Positions 44,297 to 55,307 of a stretch of DNA of 64,000 nt are shown here, in pieces. A program made the translations under genes and the position numbers. Position 1 is the stretch's first letter. Each line of letters opens with the position of its first letter. The DNA is taken from the NCBI GenBank assembly GCA_963662395.1, contig OY759511.1, forward strand, positions 4,464,001-4,528,000. The letters run 5' to 3'. The notes under the pieces are model-generated. The model did no database searches and was not told the origin of the DNA. It was given only the letters and a program-made list of their open reading frames with translations. The stretch is from JAPOXR01 sp963662395. Its GTDB lineage: Bacteria > Pseudomonadota > Alphaproteobacteria > Rhodobacterales > Rhodobacteraceae.

Positions 44297-45444
44297 GTCG
44301 CCTGGTCCCTTCTTGACTGGATATGGGCGCTTTGTATCAATCCGAAGGTGGTGAGGGTCACCAGCAATGCGGTGCCGCCATAGGAAATCAGCGGCAGCGG
44401 AATGCCGACCACCGGTGCCAGCCCGGTGACCATGGCCAGGTTGGCCGATACGTTGAGGAAAAACAGTCCCGAGAACCCGATGATCAGGATGGCGGAAAAC
44501 CGGTCACGGCAATTGAGTGCCGATTTGATGCAGTAGCCGATGATCAGCCCGTAGAATGTCAGCAACAGCAGGCACAGGACCAGCCCGAACTCCTCGGCCA
44601 GGGTGGTGAACACGAAATCGGTGTGTTTCTCCGGCAGGAAATTCAGCTGGCTCTGGGTTCCCAGGAGGTAGCCGCGTCCATCAAGGCCGCCAGCGCCGAT
44701 GGCGATCTTGGATTGCAGGGTGTGAAATCCTGCCCCGAAGGGATCGCTGCCCGGGTTCAGGAAGGTCTCGATGCGAACATACTGGTAATCCTGCAGGAAT
44801 TGCCATTCGGTTCCCCGGGTCAGCATGACCAGCCCGACCGTGCCGGCGGCCAGCAGCAATACGGCAGCGAAATACCAGTAGCTGACGCCGGCGGCGAAGG
44901 CGACGATACCGCCGGCCAGCACCATGATGACCGCGGTGCCAAGATCCGGCTGCCGGAAGACCAGGATGGCCGGGATCAGTATGATGGCCGCCGCCAGCAC
45001 GGCCCAAAGCGGGTGCGATGCCTTCCGGGTCGGAATTTCCGAATAGATGGCGGCCAGGGCCAGGATGACCGCGGCCTTGGCGATCTCCGAAGGCTGGATC
45101 CGCATGGTGCCGAGTTCCAGCCACCGTTGCACGCCCTTGACTTCGGGCCCGTAGATCCCGGCGGCAACGAGCAGGAGCAGGGAGACGAGGTAGACCGGAG
45201 CCGCCAGCACCTTCCACATTCCTGCCGGGGTCAGGGCGATGGCGAACATGATGACCAGCCCGACCAGGAATCGTTCGATCTGCACATTGGCCCAGGGTGA
45301 AAACGAACCGCCGGCGACGGAATAGAGCGCCGCAAAGCCGACCGAGGAGGTCAGGATGATCAGCGCCAGCAAGGTCCAGTTGAACTTGGCCAGCTTCTCC
45401 GGAAGGAGGGCAGGGTGCCCCGGATCGATGTCGTTGAAGGTCAT
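44293..45444 (-). CDS. rodA: rod shape-determining glycosyltransferase RodA
   Basis: SEDS-family peptidoglycan polymerase of the elongasome, 383 residues with about ten helices. VQRWLELGTMRIQPSEIAK, RQPDLGTAVIM, LPEKHTDFVFTTLAEEFG and PLPLISYGGTALL are the SEDS landmarks, including the catalytic Asp region after HTDF. I started it at ATG 45444 (MTFNDIDPG), overlapping the mrdA stop (ATGA). It works with PBP2, the preceding gene. Confidence 0.92.
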   Translation of the reverse strand: MTFNDIDPGHPALLPEKLAKFNWTLLALIILTSSVGFAALYSVAGGSFSPWANVQIERFLVGLVIMFAIALTPAGMWKVLAAPVYLVSLLLLVAAGIYGPEVKGVQRWLELGTMRIQPSEIAKAAVILALAAIYSEIPTRKASHPLWAVLAAAIILIPAILVFRQPDLGTAVIMVLAGGIVAFAAGVSYWYFAAVLLLAAGTVGLVMLTRGTEWQFLQDYQYVRIETFLNPGSDPFGAGFHTLQSKIAIGAGGLDGRGYLLGTQSQLNFLPEKHTDFVFTTLAEEFGLVLCLLLLTFYGLIIGYCIKSALNCRDRFSAILIIGFSGLFFLNVSANLAMVTGLAPVVGIPLPLISYGGTALLVTLTTFGLIQSAHIQSRRDQAT

Positions 45445-47399
45445 GCCCGGACCTCGTTGTCCGGCCCGCCCGGAACCGCGCCCAGCCCTTCCAGGTCGAG
45501 GAGTTTCTGTTCGTCGAGGATCCGTGATCGCAACTCCGGCGGATAGGCCTCGAGCGGAGGCACCTGCCCGTAATGGGCGGCCATCAGGATATCCCGGGCG
45601 ATCGGTGCGGCGACCCGCGATCCGCTGCCGCCATGTTCGATGATGACCGCAATTGCATAGCGGGGATTGTCGAAAGGCGCGAATCCGCAAAACAGGGCGT
45701 GGTCACGGTCCTTCCACGGCAGATCGACATATTGACGAATCCCTCGCCGGCGTTCGGCAAGGGAGATGGCGCGCACCTGGCTGGTCCCGGTCTTGCCGGC
45801 GATCTGGAAGGTCGAATCGAATGATCGGGAGCCGTATGCCGTGCCCTGGCGGTGATTGGTCGCGGCAAACATCGCGTCACGCACCATCTCGAGCGACGCC
45901 TCGCCGATGTCGAGTGGCAGTGGTGCCGACCGGGTGACCGGGTTGTCGTCAATGGCCATGAGCAGCCCTGGACGTGATCTCCTGCCGGTGGCGATCCGGG
46001 CGGTCATCACCGCGATCTGCAGGGCGGATGCCAGCACGAATCCCTGGCCGATCCCGGCATTCAGCGTGTCGCCAAGCTGCCAGGGGTTCTGCTTGTTCTC
46101 CAGCTTCCAGTCCCTGGTCGGTATCAACCCTCTTGCCACGTCCGGCAGGGGAATATCGGGGCGGGTTCCGAAGCCGAGCTTCCTGGCCATGCCGGCGATC
46201 GGCCCGATATCGACCTGCTGGGCCAGCAGGTAGTAATAGACATCGCATGACTCGCTCAGCCCCTTGCGAAAATTCACCTGGCCATGGCCGCCGCTGCGCC
46301 AGCAGTGAAAGGTCCGGTGTTGGGTCTGGTGCTCGCCGGTGCAGGTGATTTCGTCGTCCGACCCGATCAGGCCGGCCTCCAGCGCCGCCAGTGCGGTCAC
46401 CATCTTGAAGGTTGACCCGGGCGGATACACGCTTCGCACCGGGCGGTTGATCAGCGGGCTGCCCCTCGTGTCCAGCAATTGCTGGAACTCGCTTTCGGTG
46501 TAGCCGGAAATGAACTTGTTCGGATCGAATGTCGGCGTCGATACCGATGCAATGATGTGATCATTGGACAGGTCGAGTACCACGACGGCTGCCGGCTCGC
46601 TTCCCAGCCTTGCGGTGACATATGTCTGCAACCCGCTGCGAATGGTGATCCGCAAATCCCTGCCGGCCTGCGCTTCGGCCCCGTCAACCTCGCGAATCTC
46701 CCGCCCTTGGGCGTTGACCTCGATCGTCCGGTTCCCGCCACTGCCGCGCAACTCGCGGTCGAGGCTTCTCTCGAGGCCGGTTTTTCCGATCTGGAACCCT
46801 GGAAAATGGAGCAGTGGGTCCCAGTCGGTCTCGCTCTGCTGGTCCTTCTTGCTGACCGGGCCGACATAACCGACCACATGCGCAAAGGCCTGGCCGAAGG
46901 GATAGGTCCGGGTGCTGCCATATTCGACGCTGATGCCCGGCAGGGCCGGCGCGTTGGCCGATACCCGGGCGACCTGTTGCCAGCTCACGTTTTCCGCCAC
47001 CGTGACCGCATCGAATGTCCGGTGATCGCTGATCTCCTCGATCCTGGCGAGTAGCTCCTCGTCCGACATCGGAATGATTGCACGCAGATTGTCCAGCACC
47101 CTGTCGATGTCACCCGCCTGCTCGCGGACCAGCATGACCCGGTAGTTGAGCAGGTTGCCGGCGAGAAGGGTGCCGTCGTGGTCGAACACCTCGCCACGCA
47201 TCGGTTGCAGGAGCCGAACGCTGATCCGGTTCCGTTCGGCCATCTCGCTGAGTGATGGCGAGGCAGTGACCTGGAGGTAGCGGAGCCTGCCGGCAATGGT
47301 CAGCAACACCGCCCCCTGCAATCCGCCAAGCAGCAGGGCGCGCCGGCCGAGCAGCTTGCGGGCGGTGACCGCGTCGGGGCCCTCCTGGGCACCCCGCAT
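45441..47399 (-). CDS. mrdA: penicillin-binding protein 2
   Basis: Elongasome transpeptidase, 652 residues. An N-terminal membrane anchor (RALLLGGLQGAVLLTIAG) and the PBP dimer domain with RGEVFDHDGTLLA precede the transpeptidase domain. Its motifs are PPGSTFKM (catalytic Ser), SESCDVYYY (SxD form of the SxN motif) and AGKTGTSQ. The start overlaps the mreD stop and the stop overlaps the rodA start, so the operon is fully coupled. Confidence 0.93.
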   Translation of the reverse strand: MRGAQEGPDAVTARKLLGRRALLLGGLQGAVLLTIAGRLRYLQVTASPSLSEMAERNRISVRLLQPMRGEVFDHDGTLLAGNLLNYRVMLVREQAGDIDRVLDNLRAIIPMSDEELLARIEEISDHRTFDAVTVAENVSWQQVARVSANAPALPGISVEYGSTRTYPFGQAFAHVVGYVGPVSKKDQQSETDWDPLLHFPGFQIGKTGLERSLDRELRGSGGNRTIEVNAQGREIREVDGAEAQAGRDLRITIRSGLQTYVTARLGSEPAAVVVLDLSNDHIIASVSTPTFDPNKFISGYTESEFQQLLDTRGSPLINRPVRSVYPPGSTFKMVTALAALEAGLIGSDDEITCTGEHQTQHRTFHCWRSGGHGQVNFRKGLSESCDVYYYLLAQQVDIGPIAGMARKLGFGTRPDIPLPDVARGLIPTRDWKLENKQNPWQLGDTLNAGIGQGFVLASALQIAVMTARIATGRRSRPGLLMAIDDNPVTRSAPLPLDIGEASLEMVRDAMFAATNHRQGTAYGSRSFDSTFQIAGKTGTSQVRAISLAERRRGIRQYVDLPWKDRDHALFCGFAPFDNPRYAIAVIIEHGGSGSRVAAPIARDILMAAHYGQVPPLEAYPPELRSRILDEQKLLDLEGLGAVPGGPDNEVRA

Positions 47400-47932
47400 C
47401 AGCCGCGCCCCTCGAAGGGGCCCGGCTCTGCCGACCCGGCCTTGCGGACCCGGAAGACGGTATTCGAAATCATGACAACCACGGGGTAGGCGATGATGGT
47501 CGCCAGAACATGCAACGCGGCGCTACCGGGTTCAAGCACGGGCACGAAGGTGATCGCCAGCGCGAGCTGGTAGAGAATGATGATGGCGGCAAAGGTGCCG
47601 GAGAACACGATCCACTCGAAGGTGAAGGCCTGGTAGCGGATCCGGTCGACCAGCGATCTGAGAAACTCCGTTGCAAGCAGGACCAGGGCGGTCCACAGCC
47701 CCGGCGGTTTCAGGAACATGATCTCGGACAGCAGGACGGTGAACAGGATCATGACCGGCCGGACGGTGTCCGGTTGACGCATGGCCCATGCAGCAATGAG
47801 GCAGAACAGGATATCCGGCTGTGGCAGGTCCGGCTGCAATCCTCGGGGCGGAATCATGCTGAACGACATCAATGCAACGGCAATTGCCAGGAACAGGGCC
47901 TGGTAGATCAATATCCTGATCGAAAGGGTCAT
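47399..47932 (-). CDS. mreD: rod shape-determining protein MreD
   Basis: A 177-residue membrane protein with about five helices. LQPDLPQPDILFCLIAAWAMRQP and VLLSEIMFLKPPGLWTAL (the family's proline-rich loop after the third helix) identify MreD. It links MreC to the PBP2-RodA pair. It overlaps both neighbours by 4 bases or less. Confidence 0.88.
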   Translation of the reverse strand: MTLSIRILIYQALFLAIAVALMSFSMIPPRGLQPDLPQPDILFCLIAAWAMRQPDTVRPVMILFTVLLSEIMFLKPPGLWTALVLLATEFLRSLVDRIRYQAFTFEWIVFSGTFAAIIILYQLALAITFVPVLEPGSAALHVLATIIAYPVVVMISNTVFRVRKAGSAEPGPFEGRG

Positions 47933-48831
47933 CCGCCGCTCCCGTCCGCCGTGTCGGATGTCTCCTCCGGCAGCAGCAGGTTGCCAATTGGCTCGACCGA
48001 TTCCGGCGTGTCTCCCTTGACGACCTTGACGAATTCAAGATCGGCGTGATTGGCGGCCGGGGTGATCCGCAACGGGCCGCGGGAATCCGGGGCTATCGTT
48101 CCGACCAGCAGGTCGGGCGGAAAGACACCGCCTTCGCCGGAGGTGAGAACCCGGTCGCCCGGATTGATGGATTCCGCATCCCCGGCCAGCTCGATATGCG
48201 GCGACGGGCCGTTATTGCCCGTTGCGATGCCGCGGGCATTCGAGGGCTTGACCTTTATCGGGACCCGACTGTTGGAATCGGTCAGCAGGATGACCCGCGA
48301 TGTCGACCGGCTCACCCCGGAGATCCTGCCAACCAGGCCCAGATCGTCCATGACCGCCCAGCCATCCTCCACCCTGTCCTGGCGGCCGACATTGATCAGG
48401 ATGGAATGCCTGAATGCAAAACTGGTGTCGGCAAGAACCTCGGCCGAGATCAGCGACCGGGCCGGGCTGAGCTTGAGATTGGCCAGTTGGCGCAGCTGGG
48501 CGTTCTGCTGTTCGAGCCGCTGCGCCCGTTCCTTCCAGTGCAGGAGCGACTGCAACTCCCCTTCGAGTTCCTCGATCCGGTCGCCCGATCGCGACAGCTC
48601 GCCCGCTGCTCTCACCATATCGGCAATGAACCGACCCGGCTTGATGCCGATTTCAAACCCCGGGATCAGCCTGTCGACAATCTCTGCCCGCAGGATCTCC
48701 ATTCGTTCACTGTCGGCGCGCCAGAAGATGTAGAGGCCGACCATCAGGATTGCGGCAAGGCCTACGGCAAGCTGCCTCAGCGGCTTTCGGATCGACTCCT
48801 GCGTTTCCCTGTCATGTGAGAGGTTCGGCAC
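47929..48831 (-). CDS. mreC: rod shape-determining protein MreC
   Basis: A 300-residue bitopic protein that organises the elongasome in the periplasm. One N-terminal helix (AVGLAAILMVGLYIFWR) is followed by a coiled coil (RIEELEGELQSLLHWKERAQRLEQQNAQLRQL, about residues 80-110) and the beta-rich MreC domain (DDLGLVGRISGVSRSTSRVILLTD). It begins with GTG at 48831, 12 bases after mreB. Confidence 0.9.
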   Translation of the reverse strand: MPNLSHDRETQESIRKPLRQLAVGLAAILMVGLYIFWRADSERMEILRAEIVDRLIPGFEIGIKPGRFIADMVRAAGELSRSGDRIEELEGELQSLLHWKERAQRLEQQNAQLRQLANLKLSPARSLISAEVLADTSFAFRHSILINVGRQDRVEDGWAVMDDLGLVGRISGVSRSTSRVILLTDSNSRVPIKVKPSNARGIATGNNGPSPHIELAGDAESINPGDRVLTSGEGGVFPPDLLVGTIAPDSRGPLRITPAANHADLEFVKVVKGDTPESVEPIGNLLLPEETSDTADGSGG

Positions 48832-48843
48832 GGGCTAATTGGG

Positions 48844-49890
48844 TCAGCTTTCATAGTCGATAAGCTTCAGGCCGCGGTTGGTCTCCTCGATTTCCAGTGC
48901 CTGGCCGGTTCCGACCGCAACGCATGTCAGCGGGTCCTCGGCAATGGCGACCGGAAGGCCGGTATGGTTCCGCAATTCCTCGTCAAGCGACCGCAGCAGG
49001 GCTCCACCACCGGTCAGGACAATCCCGGTATCGGAAATGTCTCCGGACAGGTCGGGCGGGGTCGACATCAATGCCCGGCTGACAGCCTGGCGGATTTCAC
49101 CGATCGGTCCGGAGAGTGCCTCGGCGACCTGGGCCTGGTTCAGGTTGACATCCCTGGGGGCGCCGGTCAACTGGTCACTTCCCCTGATCTTGGCCGTCCT
49201 GCCCACCCCGTCAGGGGGGATGCAGGCGATTCCCAGGCGATTCTTGATTTCCTCGGCCGCCGCCTCACCCAGGCGAATATTGTATCGCGTTCGCATGTAG
49301 TCGGTGAGCGACTGGTTCATGCGGTCGCCGGCGGTCCTGATCGAGGTCGCATAGACGATGCCGCCCAGTGACAACACCGCCACCTCGGTGGTGCCGCCGC
49401 CAATATCGACGATCATGCTGCCCTTGGGATCGGTGATCTGGATGCCGGCGCCGATGGCGGCGGCGACCGGCTCGGGAATCAGGCCGGCCTTGCGGGCGCC
49501 GGCCGACAGTACCGAATCGCGGATTGCCCGTCGCTCGACCGGGGTGGCTCCCTGGGGAACGCAGACGACAATGCGCGGCCTGGCAAAGACCGAGCGCCGC
49601 CGGACCTTGCGGATGAAATGCCGGATCATTTCCTCGGCCACGGCAAAATCGGCGATGACGCCGTCACGCAGGGGTCGGATGGCCTCGATGCTTCCCGGGG
49701 TGCGACCGACCATTGCCTTGGCGTCCTCGCCGACGGCCAGCACCCGCCGCCTGCCATCCTTGGTCTGGTAGGCCACCACTGACGGCTCGTCGAGGACGAT
49801 GCCTTCTCCCTTGACATAGACCAGCGTGTTGGCAGTGCCGAGATCAATGGCGATGTCGTAGCTGAACAGCCTGGTCAAGAAAGATAGCAT
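48844..49890 (-). CDS. mreB: rod shape-determining actin homologue MreB
   Basis: Bacterial actin, 348 residues. Nucleotide-binding blocks are IDLGTANTLVYVKGEG, VCVPQGATPVERRAI, IVDIGGGTTEVAVLSLGG and GIVLTGGGALLRSLDE. It polymerises under the membrane to guide wall synthesis. It is the first gene of mreB-mreC-mreD-mrdA-rodA-ghrA on the minus strand, and its promoter should lie in the 155-base gap before leuA's 3' end. Confidence 0.95.
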   Translation of the reverse strand: MLSFLTRLFSYDIAIDLGTANTLVYVKGEGIVLDEPSVVAYQTKDGRRRVLAVGEDAKAMVGRTPGSIEAIRPLRDGVIADFAVAEEMIRHFIRKVRRRSVFARPRIVVCVPQGATPVERRAIRDSVLSAGARKAGLIPEPVAAAIGAGIQITDPKGSMIVDIGGGTTEVAVLSLGGIVYATSIRTAGDRMNQSLTDYMRTRYNIRLGEAAAEEIKNRLGIACIPPDGVGRTAKIRGSDQLTGAPRDVNLNQAQVAEALSGPIGEIRQAVSRALMSTPPDLSGDISDTGIVLTGGGALLRSLDEELRNHTGLPVAIAEDPLTCVAVGTGQALEIEETNRGLKLIDYES

Positions 49891-50045
49891 CTACTCGAAT
49901 TCCCGTAATCTGGCGCCGCAATTCAACTGTTCTGCCGATTTCCGTGTTTTGGCATTCTGCGCATCCGAGGTAAAGAACGCAATTCCGGCCATCCGGCGCC
50001 GGATGGCGGGCCCGAAAGCCGGCTCGATTGCCGCCACGCAGCAGG

Positions 50046-51602
<1,557 letters not shown>

Positions 51603-51639
51603 GGGTATTTCCGGTTTGACGTGTAGGATTGATTCCGCT

Positions 51640-51678
51640 TTTCGGTGCGTCGCTTGCCCCTGAGCCGGCGCACCGAAA
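51640..51678 (-). promoter_or_regulatory. 5'-leader hairpin of leuA
   Basis: On the minus strand TTTCGGTGCG (51678-51669) pairs perfectly with CGCACCGAAA (51649-51640) across a 19-base loop, about 38 bases before the leuA start. It may be part of an attenuator, though I could not see a Leu-rich leader peptide or a T-run. Confidence 0.45.
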
Positions 51679-51986
51679 TCCGTGGCGCTCAGAGGAAGGT
51701 CATAAGGAGGAGGTTCAGCCCGCCAGGACCGCCATGCCGATTTCGGTCGGATCTGCATTTCGTCAAACGCGACATGGGTCACCGTATAGCAGTTGCAGGC
51801 GGGTTTGAAAACAGCCGATCGCCGTCATCGGCCACGTCCGTCACGGAAGCCGAACCAGCCGCCGTCATCGGCTCCGGCCCGGTTGGCCGGTTCCGGCATT
51901 CAACCATGCCTTCCTGCACAGGGGTGACCAACACGCAGCCTGCCCATCTTGGCATGTTCACGGCATCCGGACGGTCAGCCCGCAAT

Positions 51987-53486
51987 TCAACCACCGTCAT
52001 CGGTCGCGATCGAGTAGATCATGCGGCCTTGCCCATGGCGCCGGCCATCCTTGAACTCGCCCACATAGACATTGCCATTCGGGTATTCGGCCCGGCCGGT
52101 GCCGTTGGGAAGGCCGTCGAGCCAGGCACCCTCGTAGCGGTATCCATCGGGGTAGTCGACAACCCCCTGTCCGGACCGTTGCCCTTCGTCGAACCTGCCG
52201 GAGTAACGGGTTCCATCGGCCAGCCATTCGGTCCCGTCACCCTGTTTCTTCCCATGGGCAAACCCGCCGGTATAGCGGTAGCCGCTCGGCAGGGTGAGCG
52301 TGCCTTCGCCATGCATCACCGAATCGGAATAATCTCCCACGTATACGGAGCCATCCGGAAAGAATATCTCGACATGCCTGGACAGGAGACCATGCGACCA
52401 TGTGCCCAGGATCCGGGTGCCGTCGGCCGAGGTCAGGCTGCCCGGGCCTTCAGGCTCGTTGTTCTTGATGTTGCCCTCGAAGACATCGCCATTGGCAAAC
52501 CTGATCTGGCCCGGCCCATGCGCCTTTCCGTCATGCCATTCGGACATGAACAGTGTACCATCAGCTGCTTTCCAACGTCCCCGGCCATGGCGCATGCCCC
52601 CTGCGAATTCGCCTGAATAGGTCTCGCCGGACGGGTAGGTGGCGTCTCCCCGGCCATGAAACAGCCCGTTTCTCCAGCCGCCTTCGTATCGAAACCCGTC
52701 AGGCCGGGTCATGACCCCGGCGCCGCTTGGCCGACCGTCGGCGACGCCGCCCTGGTAGATCGTGCCATCCGGATAGGCGATTTCCGCATCGCCATCGACA
52801 TCGAAACCGACCCAGTCGCCGGCGATCGTGATCCCGCTGGCGGTAACCAGGGTCCCGGGGCCATGCGGCCGGCCGGCGGCGAAGTTTCCTGAAAACACGC
52901 CGCCATCGGTCAGACTCAGATCCCCGTAGCCATCGGCGACGCCATTCACGAAATTGCCGACATATTCCGAGCCGTCCGGTCGAATCTCCCGGCCACTCCC
53001 TTCAAGCCGGCCATCCTTCCACTCACCCTGCAGCACATGTCCGTTGGCCAACTCCAGGGTGCCGGGACCGCTTCTCTGGCCCTTGGTCAGGCTGCCCCGG
53101 TAGATTGCCCCGTCAGCCGAGGCGAAGACACCGGTGCCGCTGATCAGGTCGTCGTGCCACTCGCCGGAATACTCGCTGCCATCGGCAAATCGCATGACGC
53201 CGTCCCCATGCCGCCTGCCGGAATCGAATTCGCCGACATATTCCGAACCGTCGGGATAGATGGCGGCTCCGACCCCGTGCTGCGATCCCTCGAACCACAT
53301 GCCCTCGTAGACATAGCCATTGGGAAGGCGCAATATGCCGGAGCCGTGGCGCAACCCGTTTTCGGATTCACCGACATAGTGGTCATCCGATGACCGCTCG
53401 GCACTCTGCCCTCCGGTCGCCGGGAGGCCGATCAGGCATATCGATATCGCCCAAGACAGCACAATCTGGCTGACCCTCTGCACCAT
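51987..53486 (-). CDS. MORN-repeat protein, 20 tandem repeats, exported
   Basis: A 499-residue protein. After a signal peptide (VLSWAISICLIGLPATGGQSA) the entire remainder consists of 20 consecutive MORN repeats of exactly 23 residues, typified by GSEYVGEFDSGRRHGDGVMR, with no linker, spacer or other domain. Repeats 9, 14 and 15 are the most degenerate. MORN arrays form long beta-hairpin solenoids that bind phospholipids or act as scaffolds. Here the signal peptide places it in the periplasm or outside. ATG 53486 gives the shortest signal peptide. No partner gene is adjacent, and it diverges from nadE. Confidence 0.9.
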   Translation of the reverse strand: MVQRVSQIVLSWAISICLIGLPATGGQSAERSSDDHYVGESENGLRHGSGILRLPNGYVYEGMWFEGSQHGVGAAIYPDGSEYVGEFDSGRRHGDGVMRFADGSEYSGEWHDDLISGTGVFASADGAIYRGSLTKGQRSGPGTLELANGHVLQGEWKDGRLEGSGREIRPDGSEYVGNFVNGVADGYGDLSLTDGGVFSGNFAAGRPHGPGTLVTASGITIAGDWVGFDVDGDAEIAYPDGTIYQGGVADGRPSGAGVMTRPDGFRYEGGWRNGLFHGRGDATYPSGETYSGEFAGGMRHGRGRWKAADGTLFMSEWHDGKAHGPGQIRFANGDVFEGNIKNNEPEGPGSLTSADGTRILGTWSHGLLSRHVEIFFPDGSVYVGDYSDSVMHGEGTLTLPSGYRYTGGFAHGKKQGDGTEWLADGTRYSGRFDEGQRSGQGVVDYPDGYRYEGAWLDGLPNGTGRAEYPNGNVYVGEFKDGRRHGQGRMIYSIATDDGG

Positions 53487-53568
53487 GATGTATGGGTTCC
53501 CTGAATTCACCGGCGCCTGTATAGGACAATTCACTCTCAGAGTCTGCAATAGTAATGCGCGATTTCAA

Positions 53569-55242
53569 TTGTCCGACCGATTTCGACTGATACTCTCCCA
53601 ATCCAACCCGACCGTTGGAGCGCTGGACAGCAATGCCGAGGCAGTCATCGATTGTCAGCACGGCGCGCTTGCCCGCGATGCCGACATGGTGGCGTTCCCG
53701 GAATTGTTCCTGTCCGGTTACCCGGTGCAGGATCTCGTGCTCAAGCGCTCCTTCGTTGCCGGATGCATGGCCAGGATCGACGAGATTGCCCGGGCCTGCA
53801 GCGATGGGCCGGCGATCGGGGTGGGCTCTCCCTACCTGTGCGATGACAGGCTGCACAACGCCTACCTCATCCTGCATCGGGGTCGGATCGCTGCCAGGAT
53901 TTTCAAGCACCACCTGCCCAATGTCGAGGTATTCGACGAAAAGAGGCAATTCTCGCCGGGGATGATCGCCGGCCCCTACCGGGTCGGACCGGTGCGAATC
54001 GGAAGCCCGGTCTGCGAGGATGCGTGGCGCCCGGATGTTCCCGAAACCCTTGCCGAGTCCGGTGCCGAGATCCTGCTGGTTCCGAATGGCTCACCCTATC
54101 ACCGCGGCAAGATGGATACCCGCCTGTCGCAGATGGCGGCCAGGGTTACGGAAACCGGGCTGCCGCTGGTGTATCTGAACATGGTCGGTGGACAGGATGA
54201 TCAGGTTTTCGATGGCGGCTCGTTCGTGCTGAACCGGCACTCTCGGCTGGCGGTGCAGATGCCGGGTTTTGTCGAGGATGTGCAGAGCGTGGATTTTGTC
54301 GCCGGCAACGGCTCCTGGCGGGCGCTTCCCGGCGACTGCACCCCGTATCCGGACGAGCTGGAGGCCGATTACTGCGCCATGGTCACCGCGGTCCGGGAAT
54401 ATGTCTCGAAAAGCGGGTTTTCGGCGGTGCTGGTTGGCCTGTCCGGCGGCATCGACAGCGCCCTCGTGGCCGCGATTGCCTGCGACGCGGTCGGGCCCGA
54501 GAATCTCCGCTGTGTGCTGATGCCGTCCTGTTTCACATCGGCGGCATCGACCAGGGATGCGGAGGAGACGGTCGGCCTGCTGAAATGCCGGTCCGACACC
54601 GTCGGCATCAAGGATCTGCAGAAGATTGCCCGGCAGACGCTGGCACCGTTGTTTGCCGGGGCGGAGCCGGACACCACCGAGGAGAACATCCAGTCGCGGC
54701 TGCGCGGCCTGCTTCTCATGGCCATCTCCAACAAGTTCGGCGAATTGCTGCTGACGACCGGCAACAAGTCGGAGGCGGCTGTCGGCTACGCAACGATCTA
54801 TGGCGACATGGCCGGCGGCTACAACCCGGTCAAGGATCTCTACAAGACCAGGGTCTTTGCGACCTGCCGGTGGCGGAACATCAATCACCGGCGATGGATG
54901 CATGGTCCGGAAGGCCGTTGCATTCCCGAGCCGATTTTGGAAAAGCCTCCCTCGGCAGAATTGCGCCCGGACCAGAAGGATCAGGACAGTCTGCCGCCCT
55001 ACGAGATTCTGGACGGTATCCTGGAGCAGTTGATGGATCACGACATGTCGGTTGCCGAAGTCATTGCAGCAGGTTTCGACCCGGACACCGTCAGGCATGT
55101 CGAACAGCTCATCTACCAGTCGGAATACAAGCGCTTCCAGTCGGCGCCGGGGGTCAGGCTTACCGGGCATGCGCTCTGGCTGGATCGCCGTTACCCGATC
55201 GTCAATCACTGGCGCGACCGGCCCGGTGCCGGGTGCAGCTGA
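53569..55242 (+). CDS. nadE: glutamine-dependent NAD+ synthetase
   Basis: Last step of NAD synthesis: amidates deamido-NAD with glutamine-derived ammonia. The N-terminal nitrilase/amidase domain has Glu in FPELFLSGYP, Lys in RIFKHHLPN and Cys in GSPVCEDAW. The C-terminal synthetase has the P-loop LSGGIDSALVA and GNKSEAAVGYATIYGDMAGG. The usual motif KPPSAELRPDQKDQD is intact. No good ATG exists: a TTG at 53569 (LSDRFRLILSQ) best matches family starts. An upstream ATG at 53485 or 53488 would overlap the MORN gene start. Confidence 0.9.
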   Translation: MSDRFRLILSQSNPTVGALDSNAEAVIDCQHGALARDADMVAFPELFLSGYPVQDLVLKRSFVAGCMARIDEIARACSDGPAIGVGSPYLCDDRLHNAYLILHRGRIAARIFKHHLPNVEVFDEKRQFSPGMIAGPYRVGPVRIGSPVCEDAWRPDVPETLAESGAEILLVPNGSPYHRGKMDTRLSQMAARVTETGLPLVYLNMVGGQDDQVFDGGSFVLNRHSRLAVQMPGFVEDVQSVDFVAGNGSWRALPGDCTPYPDELEADYCAMVTAVREYVSKSGFSAVLVGLSGGIDSALVAAIACDAVGPENLRCVLMPSCFTSAASTRDAEETVGLLKCRSDTVGIKDLQKIARQTLAPLFAGAEPDTTEENIQSRLRGLLLMAISNKFGELLLTTGNKSEAAVGYATIYGDMAGGYNPVKDLYKTRVFATCRWRNINHRRWMHGPEGRCIPEPILEKPPSAELRPDQKDQDSLPPYEILDGILEQLMDHDMSVAEVIAAGFDPDTVRHVEQLIYQSEYKRFQSAPGVRLTGHALWLDRRYPIVNHWRDRPGAGCS

Positions 55243-55307
55243 ATGCCGGAGCGAAGGCACGGACCGGCATCGGCCCGGCTGACGGTTCGTCGATCGAAAG
55301 GCACATC

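Noticed and set aside
51603..51790. T-box or Leu-rich leader peptide for leuA
   Set aside because: No T-box sequence and no short frame with a run of leucine codons, only the hairpin already listed.
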